From Chloranthus sessilifolius (Eukaryota > Streptophyta > Magnoliopsida > Chloranthales > Chloranthaceae): a stretch of DNA of 64,000 bases. Positions 12,395-24,892 of the stretch are shown one piece after another. A model generated the notes under the pieces. The model searched no databases. It saw only the letters and a list, made by a program, of their open reading frames with translations, and was not told the origin of the DNA. The stretch covers positions 69,008,646-69,072,645 of the forward strand of contig CM037585.1 of the NCBI GenBank assembly GCA_021018995.1. Direction: 5' to 3'. The stretch's first letter is position 1. Every line of letters starts with the position of its first letter. The position numbers were made by a program, and so were the translations under genes.

Positions 12395-12778
12395 AACTAA
12401 AATCCCTCCTCTACAGCCATCTCAGGACCGAACTGAGGAGGGGACTTCTGTCCTTTTTATTGGTTTCACATATATTTGCACTTCCGACCATTGATGGTTT
12501 GAGAATTACTTTGCTATGTGCAGGATTGGTCTTACGTTGAGGCATGCGACCCAAAGGGCCACTTTAAAAAAAAAAAGGGGCATTGAGCAGGCACATCCTG
12601 CAGAGAAATAGATTTGACACCAAGCAATCGGGGCATAAAATCAAAGCAAGACCATCTCCCAAATGATAATAAAAATCAAATTTGTTTCCAAACTACCACA
12701 CCAACCATTCTCCAAATTGTTTAAAAATAGATCCAAACAAATTCAATTCAAAAAAAAATGTTGAAGGAAACTAATAGT

Positions 12779-14622
12779 CTATTCCTTGCTCGCCCCCTTG
12801 GACTTCTTGCGACGGCGAGAGGAGCTCTAATAAGTCCTCATGTCCCCCACTCTAGACCACGCCTGCGAAATCCTACTGAGCAGGGAACGAGACTCCTTAG
12901 CCCGGGCACGCTGTAAGACACAGTCGAGGACAAGATCAGTCAAAGGGCCAGTGATAATGAAAAGAACGAGAGGAGTCGAGCAGCCAAGTACTCACCGTCT
13001 CCACCTCTCGAAGCTCTGCCAGATGACGATGTTACTCTGCATATTCCATGGCCGAGTTGAAGTCCTACGATACATTATTCAGTTGTCAGAATAACCCTGA
13101 AAGCCTATGCAGAAGGAAACTAAAATGAAGGAGAAGTGGCTCATCAGAAAATTTACCCCAGGGACCACCTTAGGAGGAGGAACGCGGGCCGCCTCGGCAG
13201 AGAGTCGTGCCTGTCGATCTATGTCAGCACATAGGTCTGAGAGGAAGCCATCGTCAAGACGTCGAAAGGTCCCATACGCTACAAACGGACCACCACCATG
13301 GACACCCACCTGAGAGGTACCCGACGGACCAGCACCTGATGAACCCTCGCCCGAGGGACCCACACCAGAAGGACCAGCACCAGAGGGATCTACCCTTGAC
13401 ATGTTAGCACCACTCGGCCCACCTTCACAGTCCAAAGCATCCCCCAAAGCAAACTGTGAACTAGACAAGAATCTATTCAGATAATACCAAGGTCGAGTAA
13501 AAGTGAAAGAGAAACTAACCCAAGTTGAGAAGAGGTTACCTGACCAAGTGGGCCCCAGAACGCATGGAAATTAGCTCTAGGGATAAAACGCGGCAGGATG
13601 AACTGGTAGGGCAGACACTCGTACTAGGCATGATAATCCCCAGGCTCATGAAGAGCGTGAATGGGGAACCCATTGTTGAAGAAGGCCGCCGTCAGCTCCT
13701 CAATACTACCAGTGGGACTCCAAAAGTCAGTCGGGGGGTCCACGGGTATGGCGTAGTAGCCCTAAAACTGGTGCACCACTCGCTCCCCCAGATAGTAGCA
13801 TCTAGCCCACGCTCCATAGAAGAAGACAACGCGGCGATTGTTGAATAGGTGGGAGGCACCCACGGCTGCTCGGTCCCAGAAAGGGGATGCCAGGTACGGA
13901 TCAGGGAGAATCTGCTCAAAATTAAAAAGCGAGAGAAACTAAGTAAGGAACACCTCAATCAAAAGAAATTTCCAAGCTAAAAGTAAACAAAGGTTGAAAA
14001 GTTGTCACCTGCTCAAGCACCATCAAATCAAGCTGGGACCTTATGCTCAATTCCAAGTGCTTTAGGCCCACGTCACGGCGTCGGGCCTGATGCTAGTTGC
14101 TGAGGAGGGGATAGGTGAGCACCTCCGAGAAAAGGAGCGAGTGCCCAGGGTGAAAGTGGTGATATCCCCATACCTGAGAAAGGGGCATGGCACAAGAGCA
14201 GGTCAGTAGCGTAAATGGATTAGTCAAAAAAAAGAAAAATGATGAATAGATGATAGTGATAGCAAAAGCAAAGGAGTAAGGAATTACCTCCAGGACGGCC
14301 TAAATTCCCACGGCAGACTTCGAGTCCCCGGTTGTAACCCGGGATAAGTTGTACATCACCCAGGCGTATCCCGCCCCTCCCCAATCATGCCTGGGAACGT
14401 TGCCCCAATTATCCATCACGCTCAACAAGGCCAGGCTGACTCGTCCCTTGCTGGCATTTGTAAAAAGGGTCTTGCCCAGTAGGAGTAGGAGGGTGATGCG
14501 AGCTAAAATGATCACCCGCTCTGGCGCGATGTAAAGCACCTGATCTGGCTGGCCCTGGTCCACCAACTCATCTGCAGAAAAGAGGGAGGTCTGCCAGGAC
14601 ATCTTGACCTTTGTGCCATTGG
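12779..14622 (-). pseudogene. Antisense Tat gene B (plant mobile domain), 3' exons
   Basis: This is the downstream half of a minus-strand gene split by A2. Likely exons by GT-AG sites: end of exon 2 to 14288, then 14173-14009, 13911-13540, 13460-13169, 13064-12996 and 12910-12779 with a TAG stop. Exon 2 reads VLYIAPERVIILARITLLLL and DNWGNVPRHDWGGAGYAWVM; exon 4 reads PYLASPFWDRAAVGASHLF. These match the plant mobile domain (PMD) family, which also gave rise to the host MAIN/MAIL proteins. Exon 5 has collagen-like GPSG repeats; the last exon ends in a basic RRRKKSKG tail. Nonsense changes occur at about 14302, 14088, 13757 and 13625, where Trp or Gln is expected. Confidence 0.8.
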
Positions 14623-14627
14623 TCTAC
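14623..14627. repeat. Target-site duplication of A2, left copy
   Basis: TCTAC directly before the LTR start. The same five bases follow the element at 27017-27021. Joining the two flanks restores the reading of the interrupted antisense gene. Confidence 0.93.
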
Positions 14628-16470
14628 TGTTGAGAACTGGAAAATACCATTTTTCACCCCTTAATCTGGGCCTTGATAGACCCTTGACAGAACTAAATAA
14701 GTGTTTTAAGTGTTTGTTTTACAGCTAACAATAAAGGCAGGCTTAACCTTGAAAGTAGCTCAAAAGTGCCAAAAAGATGACATTCCATGTCAATCCAAAG
14801 GAAGAAAGAGAAGAAACAACCTCACTAACTGTTGAAAGGTTCAAATTGAAAAGGCAAAGACTTGGTCTCAACCCAGAAAAGAAGTATGGAGCAATTCGAA
14901 CAGAAAAATGCACTACAGAGTACTTTTCACAAAGAACACAGGCTACTTAAAGAACACGAAACTGCAAAGAACAAAACTCGAGCTTAGCTTTGAGCATCTG
15001 AACTCTTCGAAGAGATGATTTACCTTTTCGAAAAGAAGAAAACTCAATTCGAACAGAACCAGAACCTTGCGAAAAGATCTTCAGGAGTTACAACACCTTG
15101 CGAAAAGCCCCCTAAACTTTGCGAAAAGGTATTCTGGAGGTTCTCAGCTTTTGCAAGGGCAATTCAGTAATCTATTTCACGCATCCCAATGCATTTAAAA
15201 ACCTAGGGACATTCCAGAGGATTCTAAGCATGAAGCGAAGGCATATTCCACCCCACGTGAGCACCCAGAGATGAAATAACTTGGCGGGAACTTCTAGAAA
15301 CTCTAACAAATTTTCAAAATGCATAACAGAATTGATGCCTTTTTCACCTGATTGGCTGAACCAGATCGAGGAATTCTGATTGGCCAGAACAAATCTGGAT
15401 CCTCGTGCTCAACCACCATTGGTCAATACAGATCTGAGCACCTCTGATTGGTTGATGCACATCTGAGCTGGACTTGGGGAAAACTATAAATAGACGAACC
15501 ATTTGCCCAATTTGGGCATCCAGATTTTGAGTTTCATTCCTATTCCCCCATTTCCAAACCAGATAGTTTGTCTGAAATCCCTGTAATAGCTTCACTTTGA
15601 CTTGCAATTGAGAGCTGTGAGACATTTCTGTAATTCAAAAGAGAGTTGTATTCAAGACTACAAATCTGAGAGTTGTTTAAGCTGTGCTCTGTAATTGTAA
15701 TGGTGGATTTGAAAAGGTTGCTGTAAATCGTATATTCTCAATTGGACTCATGTTAAGGGTTCCCTCTGATCTCCTTATTGCATTAGACTCCTTTAGATTT
15801 ACTGTTTTTCATGCAATTTCCCTTGATTCATTAATCCTGTGAGAATTAGTGTTGGTAACCTAATCTCTCACGACATTTGTAGTGATGCTTCTTGTTCTAA
15901 ACTAAGGCTTTGGATTAAAGACTATTGGATGGCTTGTGGCCATTAAAGTGGACAGACCATAGCCATAAGCTTAAACATAATCCTTAAATTAGATTTATTT
16001 CTCTTGATGAAGATTGGATCATCTCTCAGTTGAGCTGCAGTCATTCTCATTAGTTTTCAAGGACCAAATTAAAGTTAGATATTACTTCTCCATTTTTTAT
16101 ATAAGTTTACCTCAAACGTTTCCCCAACTCGGATCTGGATCACTTAGTTTAATTTTTACTTTTATCATTTAGTTAATGTGACAAATTCAACCTCCCATCT
16201 TATGTGCTTTCTAGATAGGATAAGAGGCCAGATTTGGTAGCTCAGATCTGGAGGTTTATCTTGCATTTTAGACAAATTCTCTGTGGACGATCTTTCACTC
16301 ACTTACATTTAAAACTTGCTACAATTGGCACTGATCTTGCAGGCTAATTCACTTCTACTTGTGCTGATATTTTTTTTTTTTTTTTTTATATTCTAGATTC
16401 AGTATAATTTAGTAGTTGCAAACCTGTTTTCAAAACACACATAAATCAAGCACACTAAGAAGAAACAACA
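14628..16470 (+). repeat. 5' LTR of A2
   Basis: TGTTGAGAACTGG to CAACA, 1843 bp, six bases before the primer site. TATA box TATAAATA at 15485-15492. The TTCGAA motif array lies at about 14892-15130. Confidence 0.95.
15485..15492 (+). promoter_or_regulatory. TATA box of A2 5' LTR
   Basis: TATAAATA, matching 7990-7997 in A1 and the reversed TATTTATA at 25761-25768. Confidence 0.7.
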
Positions 16471-16476
16471 AGTTTT

Positions 16477-16494
16477 TGGCGCCGCTGCCGGGGA
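16477..16494 (+). other. Primer-binding site, tRNA-Asp type
   Basis: TGGCGCCGCTGCCGGGGA differs by one base from the complement of the plant tRNA-Asp 3' end (TGGCGCCGTTGCCGGGGA), the usual Athila primer. The site at 40125-40142 is a perfect match. Confidence 0.9.
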
Positions 16495-16671
16495 ATTTGT
16501 TCTAAAACAGGTAGACCTAAGTTTTTACTTTTATTTTTTATATCATTACTAAACTATTCTATTGTTTATACCTGTGCAGTTATTCATGCCCAATTTTTGA
16601 AGAAGGGAAACTACTTAAAAAGAAATTCTGAAGGTTTGCTGTGAATAATCAGATTTTTTGTTCTGAGTTGT

Positions 16672-18519
16672 ATGTTTGGTAGGAGGACTCTCAGCCCTGA
16701 GATTGTCCCACTGGATTTAGAAGTTGAAAGGCTACTACGAACCAAACAAACAACACAGAATTCTGCTACTATGGGTGAAGAACCTCGACTTTTGAGGGAT
16801 TACTTTGCACCTAGTGCTTATAATTCTCCCTTTTGCATTCAATTTCTTACTATTGAAGGAAATTATGAGATCAAATCATCAACTATCCAAATGTTTCCTT
16901 CCTTCCATGGGTTGAGTAAGGAAGATCCATACAAACATGTGGATGAATTCTTGGCTCTTTGCACCACATTCAACATAGCCGGACTTGGTCCAGAAGCAAC
17001 CAAGCTTAGGCTCTTTCCTTTTTCATTAAAGGATAAAGCTAGAGCATGGTTATCTATGTTAGCACCAAATAGTATCACTTCTTGGAATGATTTGCAGTGT
17101 CAATTTTTAGCCAAATATTTTCCAATGTCTAAAACAAGTCAATTGAGACAAAGTATCATTTCCTTCTCACAAAACTCAACTGAAATTCTCCATGAATCAT
17201 GGGAACGATTTAAGGAACTTTTAAGGCAATGTCCTCATCATCAAATTCCCAGATGGCAGCTGGTTCAAAGCTTCTATCAAGGAATTGATCAAAAAGGCAA
17301 AAATATGGTGGATGCCTCCTGTGGAGGCACTTACTTGCAAAAAATAGTTGAGGAGGTTTGGGACTTGTTTGAAGTAATTGGTGAAAACTCAACTCAACAG
17401 GAATCTCTGTCAAGAGATATTGAAAATCCTGCTAGGTTTAACAATCACCAACCCACCAAAGGGAAGATTTATGAGGTGAATGAGTTGGAAAGAAAGATGG
17501 ACAATTTAACCACAAAGTTTGATAGATTGATGGACTCACTTAAAAATCCAAATGTTGCAAGAGTAGAGGAGGCATGTCTGATATGCCAGTCCCCTACTCA
17601 TTCAATTGACCAATGTCCTGCTGCACCACAGTTCCCAAATTTAATGGTGGAACAAGCTCATGTTGCTCAATCATTTGGACAGATGCAGTCAAATGAATAT
17701 CCATGGAGAGGACACCCCAATTTGAGATGGAACCAAGGGAATTATCAATCCCAATAGCAGCCACAACCAAAGAACCAAATGCCTTTCAAAACTGCACAGC
17801 CTTATCAGCAAAAATTTTATGCCAAACCAAATTTTCAGCAGCCCATTCCACAACAACCTGTGCAACAATCTGCCCCAGTTCAAACCCCTTCCAGGTCTCC
17901 TTCTTTTGAAGATCAAGTCCTGAATTCACTCCAGAATTTAGGATCTTTAACTCAGACTGTGAATTTTCACAGCCAGAGCATAAAGAAGATTGAAGAAACA
18001 TTGGGACAGCTTTCAAATACTTTGGCAAAAAGAGAGGAAGGAAAGTTACCCAGCCAACCTTTGAACAATCCCAAAGGACAGTTCATGATTGGAGAAGCTT
18101 CCAATTCACATGAAGAAGTAAAAACTGTCACCACTTTGAGAAGTGAAAGAATTATAAATAACAAAGTGGGTACTGAAGAAGAAAAAAATGAGGAAAATTG
18201 TAAAGATATGCAGCAAGAGCAGCATAATGATAGCAGTGGGGGTACTGATAGACCTCAGGAAAATCAAAAAAATGAAAAACAAAAAATTCAAAAAGTTTCT
18301 GAAAATACTCCCAAAGCTGTTGATGAGGGATTAGTTCCTCATTTACCATTTCCTCATGCAATGAAATTTGTATCCCCTTTTGATAAAGGGAATACAAAAA
18401 TAGATGAAATGATGGAGACTTTTAAGCAAGTCAAGATAAATCTACCTTTGCTTGAGGCAATCAAACAAATTCCAGCATATGCAAAATTTTTGAAAGATGT
18501 TTGCACTCACAAAAGATAG
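16672..18519 (+). pseudogene. gag: gag polyprotein of A2
   Basis: ATG 16672 begins MFGRRTLSPEI, the same start as in B (33956) and C (40429). The capsid-like part reads SFHGLSKEDPYKHVDEFLAL, FPFSLKDKARAWL and WERFKELLRQCPHHQIPR. A CX2CX4HX4C zinc knuckle (CLICQSPTHSIDQC) is at about 17575-17616. A Gln/Pro-rich stretch and a charged C-terminal part follow. A TAG at 17755-17757 interrupts a Gln run; the frame then continues to TAG 18517-18519 before protease. It would form the virus-like particle and bind element RNA. Confidence 0.92.
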
Positions 18520-18531
18520 TCTAGGATACAG

Positions 18532-19037
18532 TTGTCCATGAAGGTCTTTGCTGTGGAAAGAATTAATCAGGTGTTATCCATTGCCACACCTCCTAAACTT
18601 CAAGATCCTGGAATCCCCACAATCCCTTGCATTATTGGGGAACATACCATTGAAAAGGCTTTATTAGATCTGGGTGCTAGTGTCAACCTACTTCCATATT
18701 CTGTATATGAGAAACTAGGTTTGGGAGAATTAAAACCTACTCATGTGGTGTTACAACTAGCAGACAGATCTGAAAGGAAGCCAGTTGGAATGATTGAAGA
18801 TGTATTGGTAGGAGTAGATAAATTTTTCTATCCTGCTGATTTTCTAGTTTTGGACATGGAACCAACCAAAAGCAAAACTTCCATCCCTGTCATTTTGGGA
18901 AGACCATCCTCAGCTACAAATGCTTGCATCCAATGCAGTCCGGTATTATGGAAGTCTCTTTTGGAAACATGAAGGTAAAATTAAATGTTTATAATGCGAC
19001 ACACCTCAATTCACTCAAGAATGTTTTCATGTTGATC
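18532..19037 (+). pseudogene. pol: Aspartic protease domain of A2
   Basis: In the same frame as gag, just past the UAG at 18517-18519. The active-site box is LLDLGASVNLLP, a DLG variant usual in Athila, followed by VLQLADRS, a VLVGVDKFFYPADF strand and VILGRP. A frameshift near 18930 breaks it before the C-terminus. It would cut the Gag-Pol polyprotein. Confidence 0.87.
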
Positions 19038-19039
19038 TA

Positions 19040-20299
19040 TTGGATGAACTTGTAGAAGGGACTTTACAACAGTTTCTGCAGTGTGAAGATTTCACTATAG
19101 ATGTTAAAGATGCTTGGGAAAATTCTGAAGAAGAAACAGTTTGTATCTCAAGTTCTGAGGAAATAAATGTTGTGCAAGAAATGCATAATCAATCAGCAAG
19201 TTTCTCTTCTTGGAAGCCTGCTACTCTTCCCCTTCCATAAACAGCTAAGGTACCTTTGTTACCTTCTTTTCTCAAATTACGATTTAGAACTAAACAAAAT
19301 TTGAAATATGTGTTTTTAGGAAATCATAAATCATTGCCTGCAATAATTTCTTCCTCCCTCACAAAGGAGCAAGAGAAAGAGTTGTTGGTTGTTTTGAAAG
19401 AACATAGAAGGGAAATTGGCTGGACTATTGCTGATTTGGGAGGAATCAGTCCAGCTGTTTGCATGCATAAAATCCATTTGGAAGAAGATGCAAAGGCTTC
19501 TAGGGAAATGCAAAGGAGGTTGAACCCTCATATGCAAGAAGTGGTCATGAAAGAGGTTGTTAAGTTATTGGATGCAGGGGTCATTTACCCCATTTCAGAT
19601 TCAGCTTGGGTGGCACCTACACAGGTGGTACCTAAGAAATCTGGGATCACTGTTGTAACCGCAGACTCTGGTGAGCTGATGTCAACCAGACAAACAACTG
19701 GGTGGAGAGTTTGTATTGATTACAGAAAATTAAATGCAATGACCAGAAAAGACCATTTTCCCCTCCCATTCATTGATTAGATTTTAGATAAGCTAGCAGG
19801 AAAAGCTTATTACTGTTTTCTTGATGGTTACTCTGGGTACAACCAGATTCCTGTGTACCCACAAGATCAGGAAAAGACCACATTCACTTGCCCTTTTGGC
19901 ACTTTTGCCTATAGGAGAATGCCTTTTGGTCTTTGTAATGCTCCTGCTACCTTTCAAAGATGCATGTATTCTATTTTTTCTGATATGATTGACCAATTTA
20001 TGGAGATTTTTATGGATGATTTTTCAATCTATGGAGACAGTTTTTCCCAGTGTTTACATCATCTCAAATTGGTATTACAGAGATGTGAAGAAACCAATCT
20101 AGTTCTGAGCTGGGAAAAGAGCCATTTCATGGTCACCCAAGGCATTGTCCTTGGCCATGTTGTTTCTCACAAGGGAATTGTGGTGGACAGAGCAAAAATT
20201 GATTTAATTGCATATTTACCACCTCCTAAAACTGTTAAACAAATCAGATGTTTTTACGACATCTTTGGATTTCTGAAGGTTCATCAAGGACTTCAGTAA
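19040..20299 (+). pseudogene. pol: Reverse transcriptase of A2
   Basis: One frame with stops at 19238-19240 and 19778-19780; the second falls where relatives have Gln in the FIDQ box. Motifs in order: GVIYPISDSAWVAPTQVVPK, RVCIDYRKLNA, DGYSGYNQI, FGTFAYRRMPFGLCNAPATF, FMDD (active site, 20009-20020) and LGHVVSHKGI. The segment around 20250-20275 is garbled and shifts frame relative to A1. Confidence 0.92.
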
Positions 20300-20321
20300 A
20301 ATAACCAAACCTCTTTGTCAT

Positions 20322-22169
20322 TTGCTGTGTCAAGATGTCCCTTTTGTTTTCAATAATGAATGCATGAAGGCTTTTGAATTCCTAAAAAACTGTTTGATTT
20401 CAGCTCCAATATTGCAGTCTCTAGATTATTCATTACCTTTTGAACTGATGTGTGATGCATCAGATTATGCTTTGGGAGCTGTCCTTGGACAGAGAAAAGA
20501 AAAGCTGCCTCATGTCATAGCTTATGCCAGTAGATCAATGATTGATGCACAACTCAATTACACAACAACTGAGAAGGAGCTGCTGGCAATTGTTTTTGCT
20601 TTAGAAAAATTCAGGTCATATGTCTTGGGTTCACAAATAGTGGTGTTCACTGACCACTCTGCTTTGAAATACCTTCTGTCTAAGAAGGACACCAAACCAA
20701 GATTAATCAGGTGGATTCTCCTATTATAGGAATTTGATTTACAGATCAAAGATAAAAAGGGGGTGGAGAATGTGGTGGCTGATCACCTGTCTAGAATTTT
20801 AACTGCTGAGATTGATAGGCTGCCTATCAATGAATCTTTCCCTGATGAGCAACTTTTTGCCATTAGTGTACACACTCCTTGGTTTGCAAACATAGTCAAA
20901 TTTTTGGCTACTGGAAGAATTCCTCAACATTGGAATAAAATAGATAAAGATCTTTTCTTCGCAAAGGTTAAACATTTCATCTGGGAAGATCCTCATCTGT
21001 TTAAGAGTTGTGCAGACCAAATAATAAGAAAATGTGTCCCTGACCAAGAATTTCATAGAATACTTTCTATGTGTCATGAACAGGCTTGTGGAGGTCATTT
21101 TAGTGGAAACAAAACTGCTGCAAAGGTTTTGCAGTGCGGATTTTATTAGCCTACACTTTTCAAAGATGCTCTGCAGCATTGTAAGTCTTGCCAAAACTGT
21201 CAAAAAATGAGCAGCATTTCCAAGAGAAACTCAATGCCTTTACAGCCTATTTTGGTAGTTGAGTTGTTTGATGTTTGGGGGATAGACTTCATGGGTCCTT
21301 TTTCTCCTTCCAATGGGAATAATTTCATTTTAGTAGCTGTGGATTATGTATCCAAATGGATTGAAGCCACAGCCACTAAAACAAACGATCACAAAGTGGT
21401 TCTTAAATTTCTTAAGGATCACATTTTTTCCAGGTTTGGTTTTCCTCGTGCCATTATAAGTGATGGGGGAAGCCATTTTTGTAATAAACATTTTGAAACT
21501 TTATTGAAAAAATACTCTGTGACTCATAGAGTAGCCACTCCATATCATCCACAAACCAGTGGACAAGTGGAGATTTCCAATAGAGAAATCAAACATATTT
21601 TGGAAAAGACTGTGAAGAAGGACAGAAAGGATTGGTCCTTTAAGCTGAATGATGCATTATGGGCATACAGGACATCCTATAAAACCCCAATTGGTATGTC
21701 CCCATTCAGGTTGGTCTATGGCAAAGCATGCCATTTACCAGTAGAGTTAGAATATAATGCTTTTTGGGCCATTAAAACATTGAACATGGATCTAACTACT
21801 GCTGGTAATCACAGGAAACTGCAACTTGCTGAGTTGGAGGAGCTGAGAATGGATGCATACACAAATTCAAGATTGTACAAAGAGAAAGTCAAAACTTTCC
21901 ATGATAAAAATATATTGAGAAAAGAGTTCACAGCTGGCTCTAAGGTATGGTTATTTAACTCAAAACTTAAGTTTTTCCCAAGAAAGCTGAGATCCAGATG
22001 GGAAGGGCCATACACTGTCATTCAGACAGCCCCTTCGGGAGCTGTTAACATCCTTGATCCAAGTAACGGAAGAATCCTGAAAGTAAATGGTCAGAGGCTC
22101 AAACCATGCATTGAAAATACCCAGGAGCCTGTGTTGCCCATCTTTCATCACGAACCTCCAAAAATCTGA
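20322..22169 (+). pseudogene. pol: RNase H and integrase of A2
   Basis: A single frame with stops at 20727-20729 (A1 has CAG) and 21147-21149 (A1 has TGG). RNase H keeps [20 protein letters not shown] and [10 protein letters not shown]. Integrase keeps the zinc finger (HEQACGGHF...CKSCQNC), [19 protein letters not shown] and [11 protein letters not shown], then a GPY-type C-terminal module. Apart from the two stops the catalytic residues are intact, so this is a fairly recent copy. Confidence 0.93.
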
Positions 22170-22830
22170 TAGTAGATAATTGTACATTATGTTTTTATTT
22201 CATAGTTTTTGCTTAGTTTCTTTATTTCTATTTTTATTCCTTATTTGTCTCTTTTCGCATGGTTTAAATATGCTCCAAGATAATTCGCAAAGTAATAATT
22301 CTCTTTTCGCAAAGTTCAATTTATTTTTCGCATAGACTCTGGATTTGTAACGAACTGCTCGAAAGCAAGGATTTGCTTTTCGAATAGTTGGTTCTGAAGC
22401 TTGTTCTTTTCGAAAAGATGTTTCTGAAGCGATTAACTTTTCAAATGGTACTGATGCCATTCGCAGTTGTCAAAAGGTCTATTTTGGAATTTTTCGAAAA
22501 CTTATAAAGAACTTTGCGAAATTAACTCTGAGTATATTTAAACCCTTTCAAAGTAGGGGTTCATATTCGAAAGCTTTCTGAAGAGCGACCTGTTCCATGG
22601 AAACCCTATTTCGTTCTTTCCTTGCGCAATTTGAGAAGCTTGCTACATTTTTCTTCACCTTTGTTCGATCATTTGAGTTTTCAGAGAAGGATTTTAGCTT
22701 CTAGTCTGGGGGATTTCTGCAAGCAAACAACTCGTTCAATTAAAAACCCTAGATCTCGGTATTTCTCTGCACATTCTCTCTGTTTATCATTTGAAAATTT
22801 TCAATTTGTGTCAGCGTCTATTGTGGGCAC
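22170..22830 (+). promoter_or_regulatory. A2 integrase-ORF2 spacer with TTCGAA/TTCGCA motif array
   Basis: Matches 2184-2842 of A1. About a dozen motif copies (TTTTCGCA, ATTCGCAAAG, TTTTCGAATAG, TTTTCGAAAAG, CTCGAAAG) lie in 22250-22575. Confidence 0.6.
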
Positions 22831-24704
22831 TGGACCGTCCATCATGAGGAGAGACCTAGCCCCCCAATTTCTATTGATGGACTCCATTTTGAGGGGAAGT
22901 TTTTATGTTACCGGGCACAGCCAAGAGAGGAGAACACCAATTTTGGAGGCGCTCTTTCACTTTTCTAAGGGGCAGTTTTTCAATGCCCCTATGTTAATTT
23001 TTGAAGCCATGGCTGACATTAGTGCCAAGTTGAAAAAGGAGCAGAAATTAGCTGGCCTCCCATTTGGTAGATTGATCACAGCCCTCCTCAGAGCCAAGTT
23101 TGACATTGATAATGAGGAGCCATTTGAAGTCATTGCTCCTCACAATTTTGGGAAAAAGGCTTGGACTACAAGCCAAGCCATGCTGAGACGAATGAGAGAA
23201 GAAGATGAACCTGCACCTGCACCTGTAGCTAGTAATGAACCTGCCCCTGCAGTTCCCTTAGAACCAGTTTTGGCAGAACCTGTGGTGACCAGCTCTTTAG
23301 ATGCACCACTTCTCGAGCCTCGCTGCACTCTGGTGACCAACTCTTTAGTTTGAAGAAACTTTCCATCCCATGGTGACCAGCTCTTCAGCTGCACCAATTT
23401 TTGAGGAAGTTGGCCTTTCACCCTCCTCCCCTATTCTAGCCCCTGCCACTTCACCTATCCCAGCTGTCCCATCTCCCATACCCTCCATTATTCCAATTAT
23501 AGATTCCCCCTCAAAACCAACCACTCCAACCATACTCACCCCACCAATCTCTCCCACCAATGACCATGTTTTAGCTGCAGACTGTATTGCCCCATCTCCC
23601 TGTACTCCTCTGCTCCAAAGCCCCTCAAATTCACCTGCTCATTGAGCCCACACACCTGAAGTATCCCATACACCTGAACCTGAGCCTTTCACTACATAGG
23701 CTTATTCTTCCTTAATGGGATCTATTTTTGAAACCATGGGGCTTGAACCTATCCCTATACCTGACCCTCATCATTTCACTCACTTACCTACCTCTCCCTT
23801 TACAGCCATTGCACCCCCACCCTCCACTTCAGTTGTACCAATCCCTGCTATGCCCACCTCTCTCCCACCTGCCTCTAGTACCCAAATACTTGCCTACCTC
23901 CAATCCATCCAAGCCCAACTCCAAATCAACACAGAAAACCAGTCTGTGACCAATGACCTGCTCCAAACCTTAGCCTCCACATCACACACAACCACCATTA
24001 CCCCTTTACTTACTTTTGATTCCCATGCTACCCAAACTGAACCAGAGGTAGTATTGGTTGATCTGCCCACCCCCACCACTACTGCCCATGCAACCCAAAC
24101 TGAACCTGAAGTCCCTCTGGTTGCATCCCCTTCACCACTCCCCACTTTCTCTGAGCAAGCCACTCAGACCGACCCTGAAGTCCTCCTTCTGGACACTTCT
24201 TCTCCCCCTCCCACAGCTGGGATACCTTTGGTCCCCTACCATTCCATTCCCCTTCCCCGATTTGCCTCCCTCAGAAGAGCCATAGAAGAAAATCCCTATA
24301 TCTGTAAAGATGTTCTAAAAGGGTTAGCTGATTTACAAGCCTACATTCGAACCCCTTATGAAAACCAGATTCGGAAGTTGGAGTTATTTATGAAATTTGA
24401 GAGAGAGAAAATGAAGGACTTGCTGGGTCAAACCTTTCAGATGGTTAGGAGTGAGCAGCACAAGGTGACCATGTTACAAGCACAACTTGACCAAGAAAAA
24501 TTGAAGACCATTAGACTTGGCAAGTACATTGGCCTCACCAAAAAGATAAAATCAGAGGAATACACTGAGCTGCAAAACACTATCCAGGAGAAATCTCAAT
24601 CAAGTTCAAACTCTAATACTGATTCTAGTTCTGATTCTGACAGTGACTCAAGTTCTGAGCCAATTGAACCAACTTATGATACAAATTTTGACCCCAGTTA
24701 TTAG
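22831..24704 (+). pseudogene. ORF2 of A2 with N-terminus deleted
   Basis: Compared with A1, about 615 bp are missing between the leader (ATTGTGGG at about 22824) and the middle of the domain. The start codon, the lysine-rich N-terminus and the first half of the globular domain are lost. The rest reads MRRDLAPQFLLMDSILR, ERRTPILEALFHFS, LPFGRLITALLRAKF, then the Pro-rich linker, ATQTEPEV repeats, a Lys/Glu-rich helix and an acidic Ser/Asp tail. A frameshift near 23350 and small stops near 23643 and 23699 also break it. The 329-codon C-terminal frame from 23715 is fully open. Confidence 0.8.
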
Positions 24705-24892
24705 ATCACATTGTACTTATCTGTGTTATGAGTTTGTAATATAACATTCTGTTTCTTCTTGTGTAATTACTGTGCATTTCTGTCTGTCTTCTTGTGATCA
24801 TGATGTTTTGTTTTTTTTCTTTCTTGCTTATATCGTTTCTCTACTTTGGACCATTGTGGACCCTGCTCCCCTTTCGTTTGGGGAGAGAACAT
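24705..24892 (+). other. Remnant of A2 3' UTR
   Basis: Follows the A1 sequence to the internal polypurine tract (CCCCTTTCGTTTGGGGAG, about 24868-24886), then stops. The remaining 1.6 kb of 3' UTR is missing. Confidence 0.85.
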
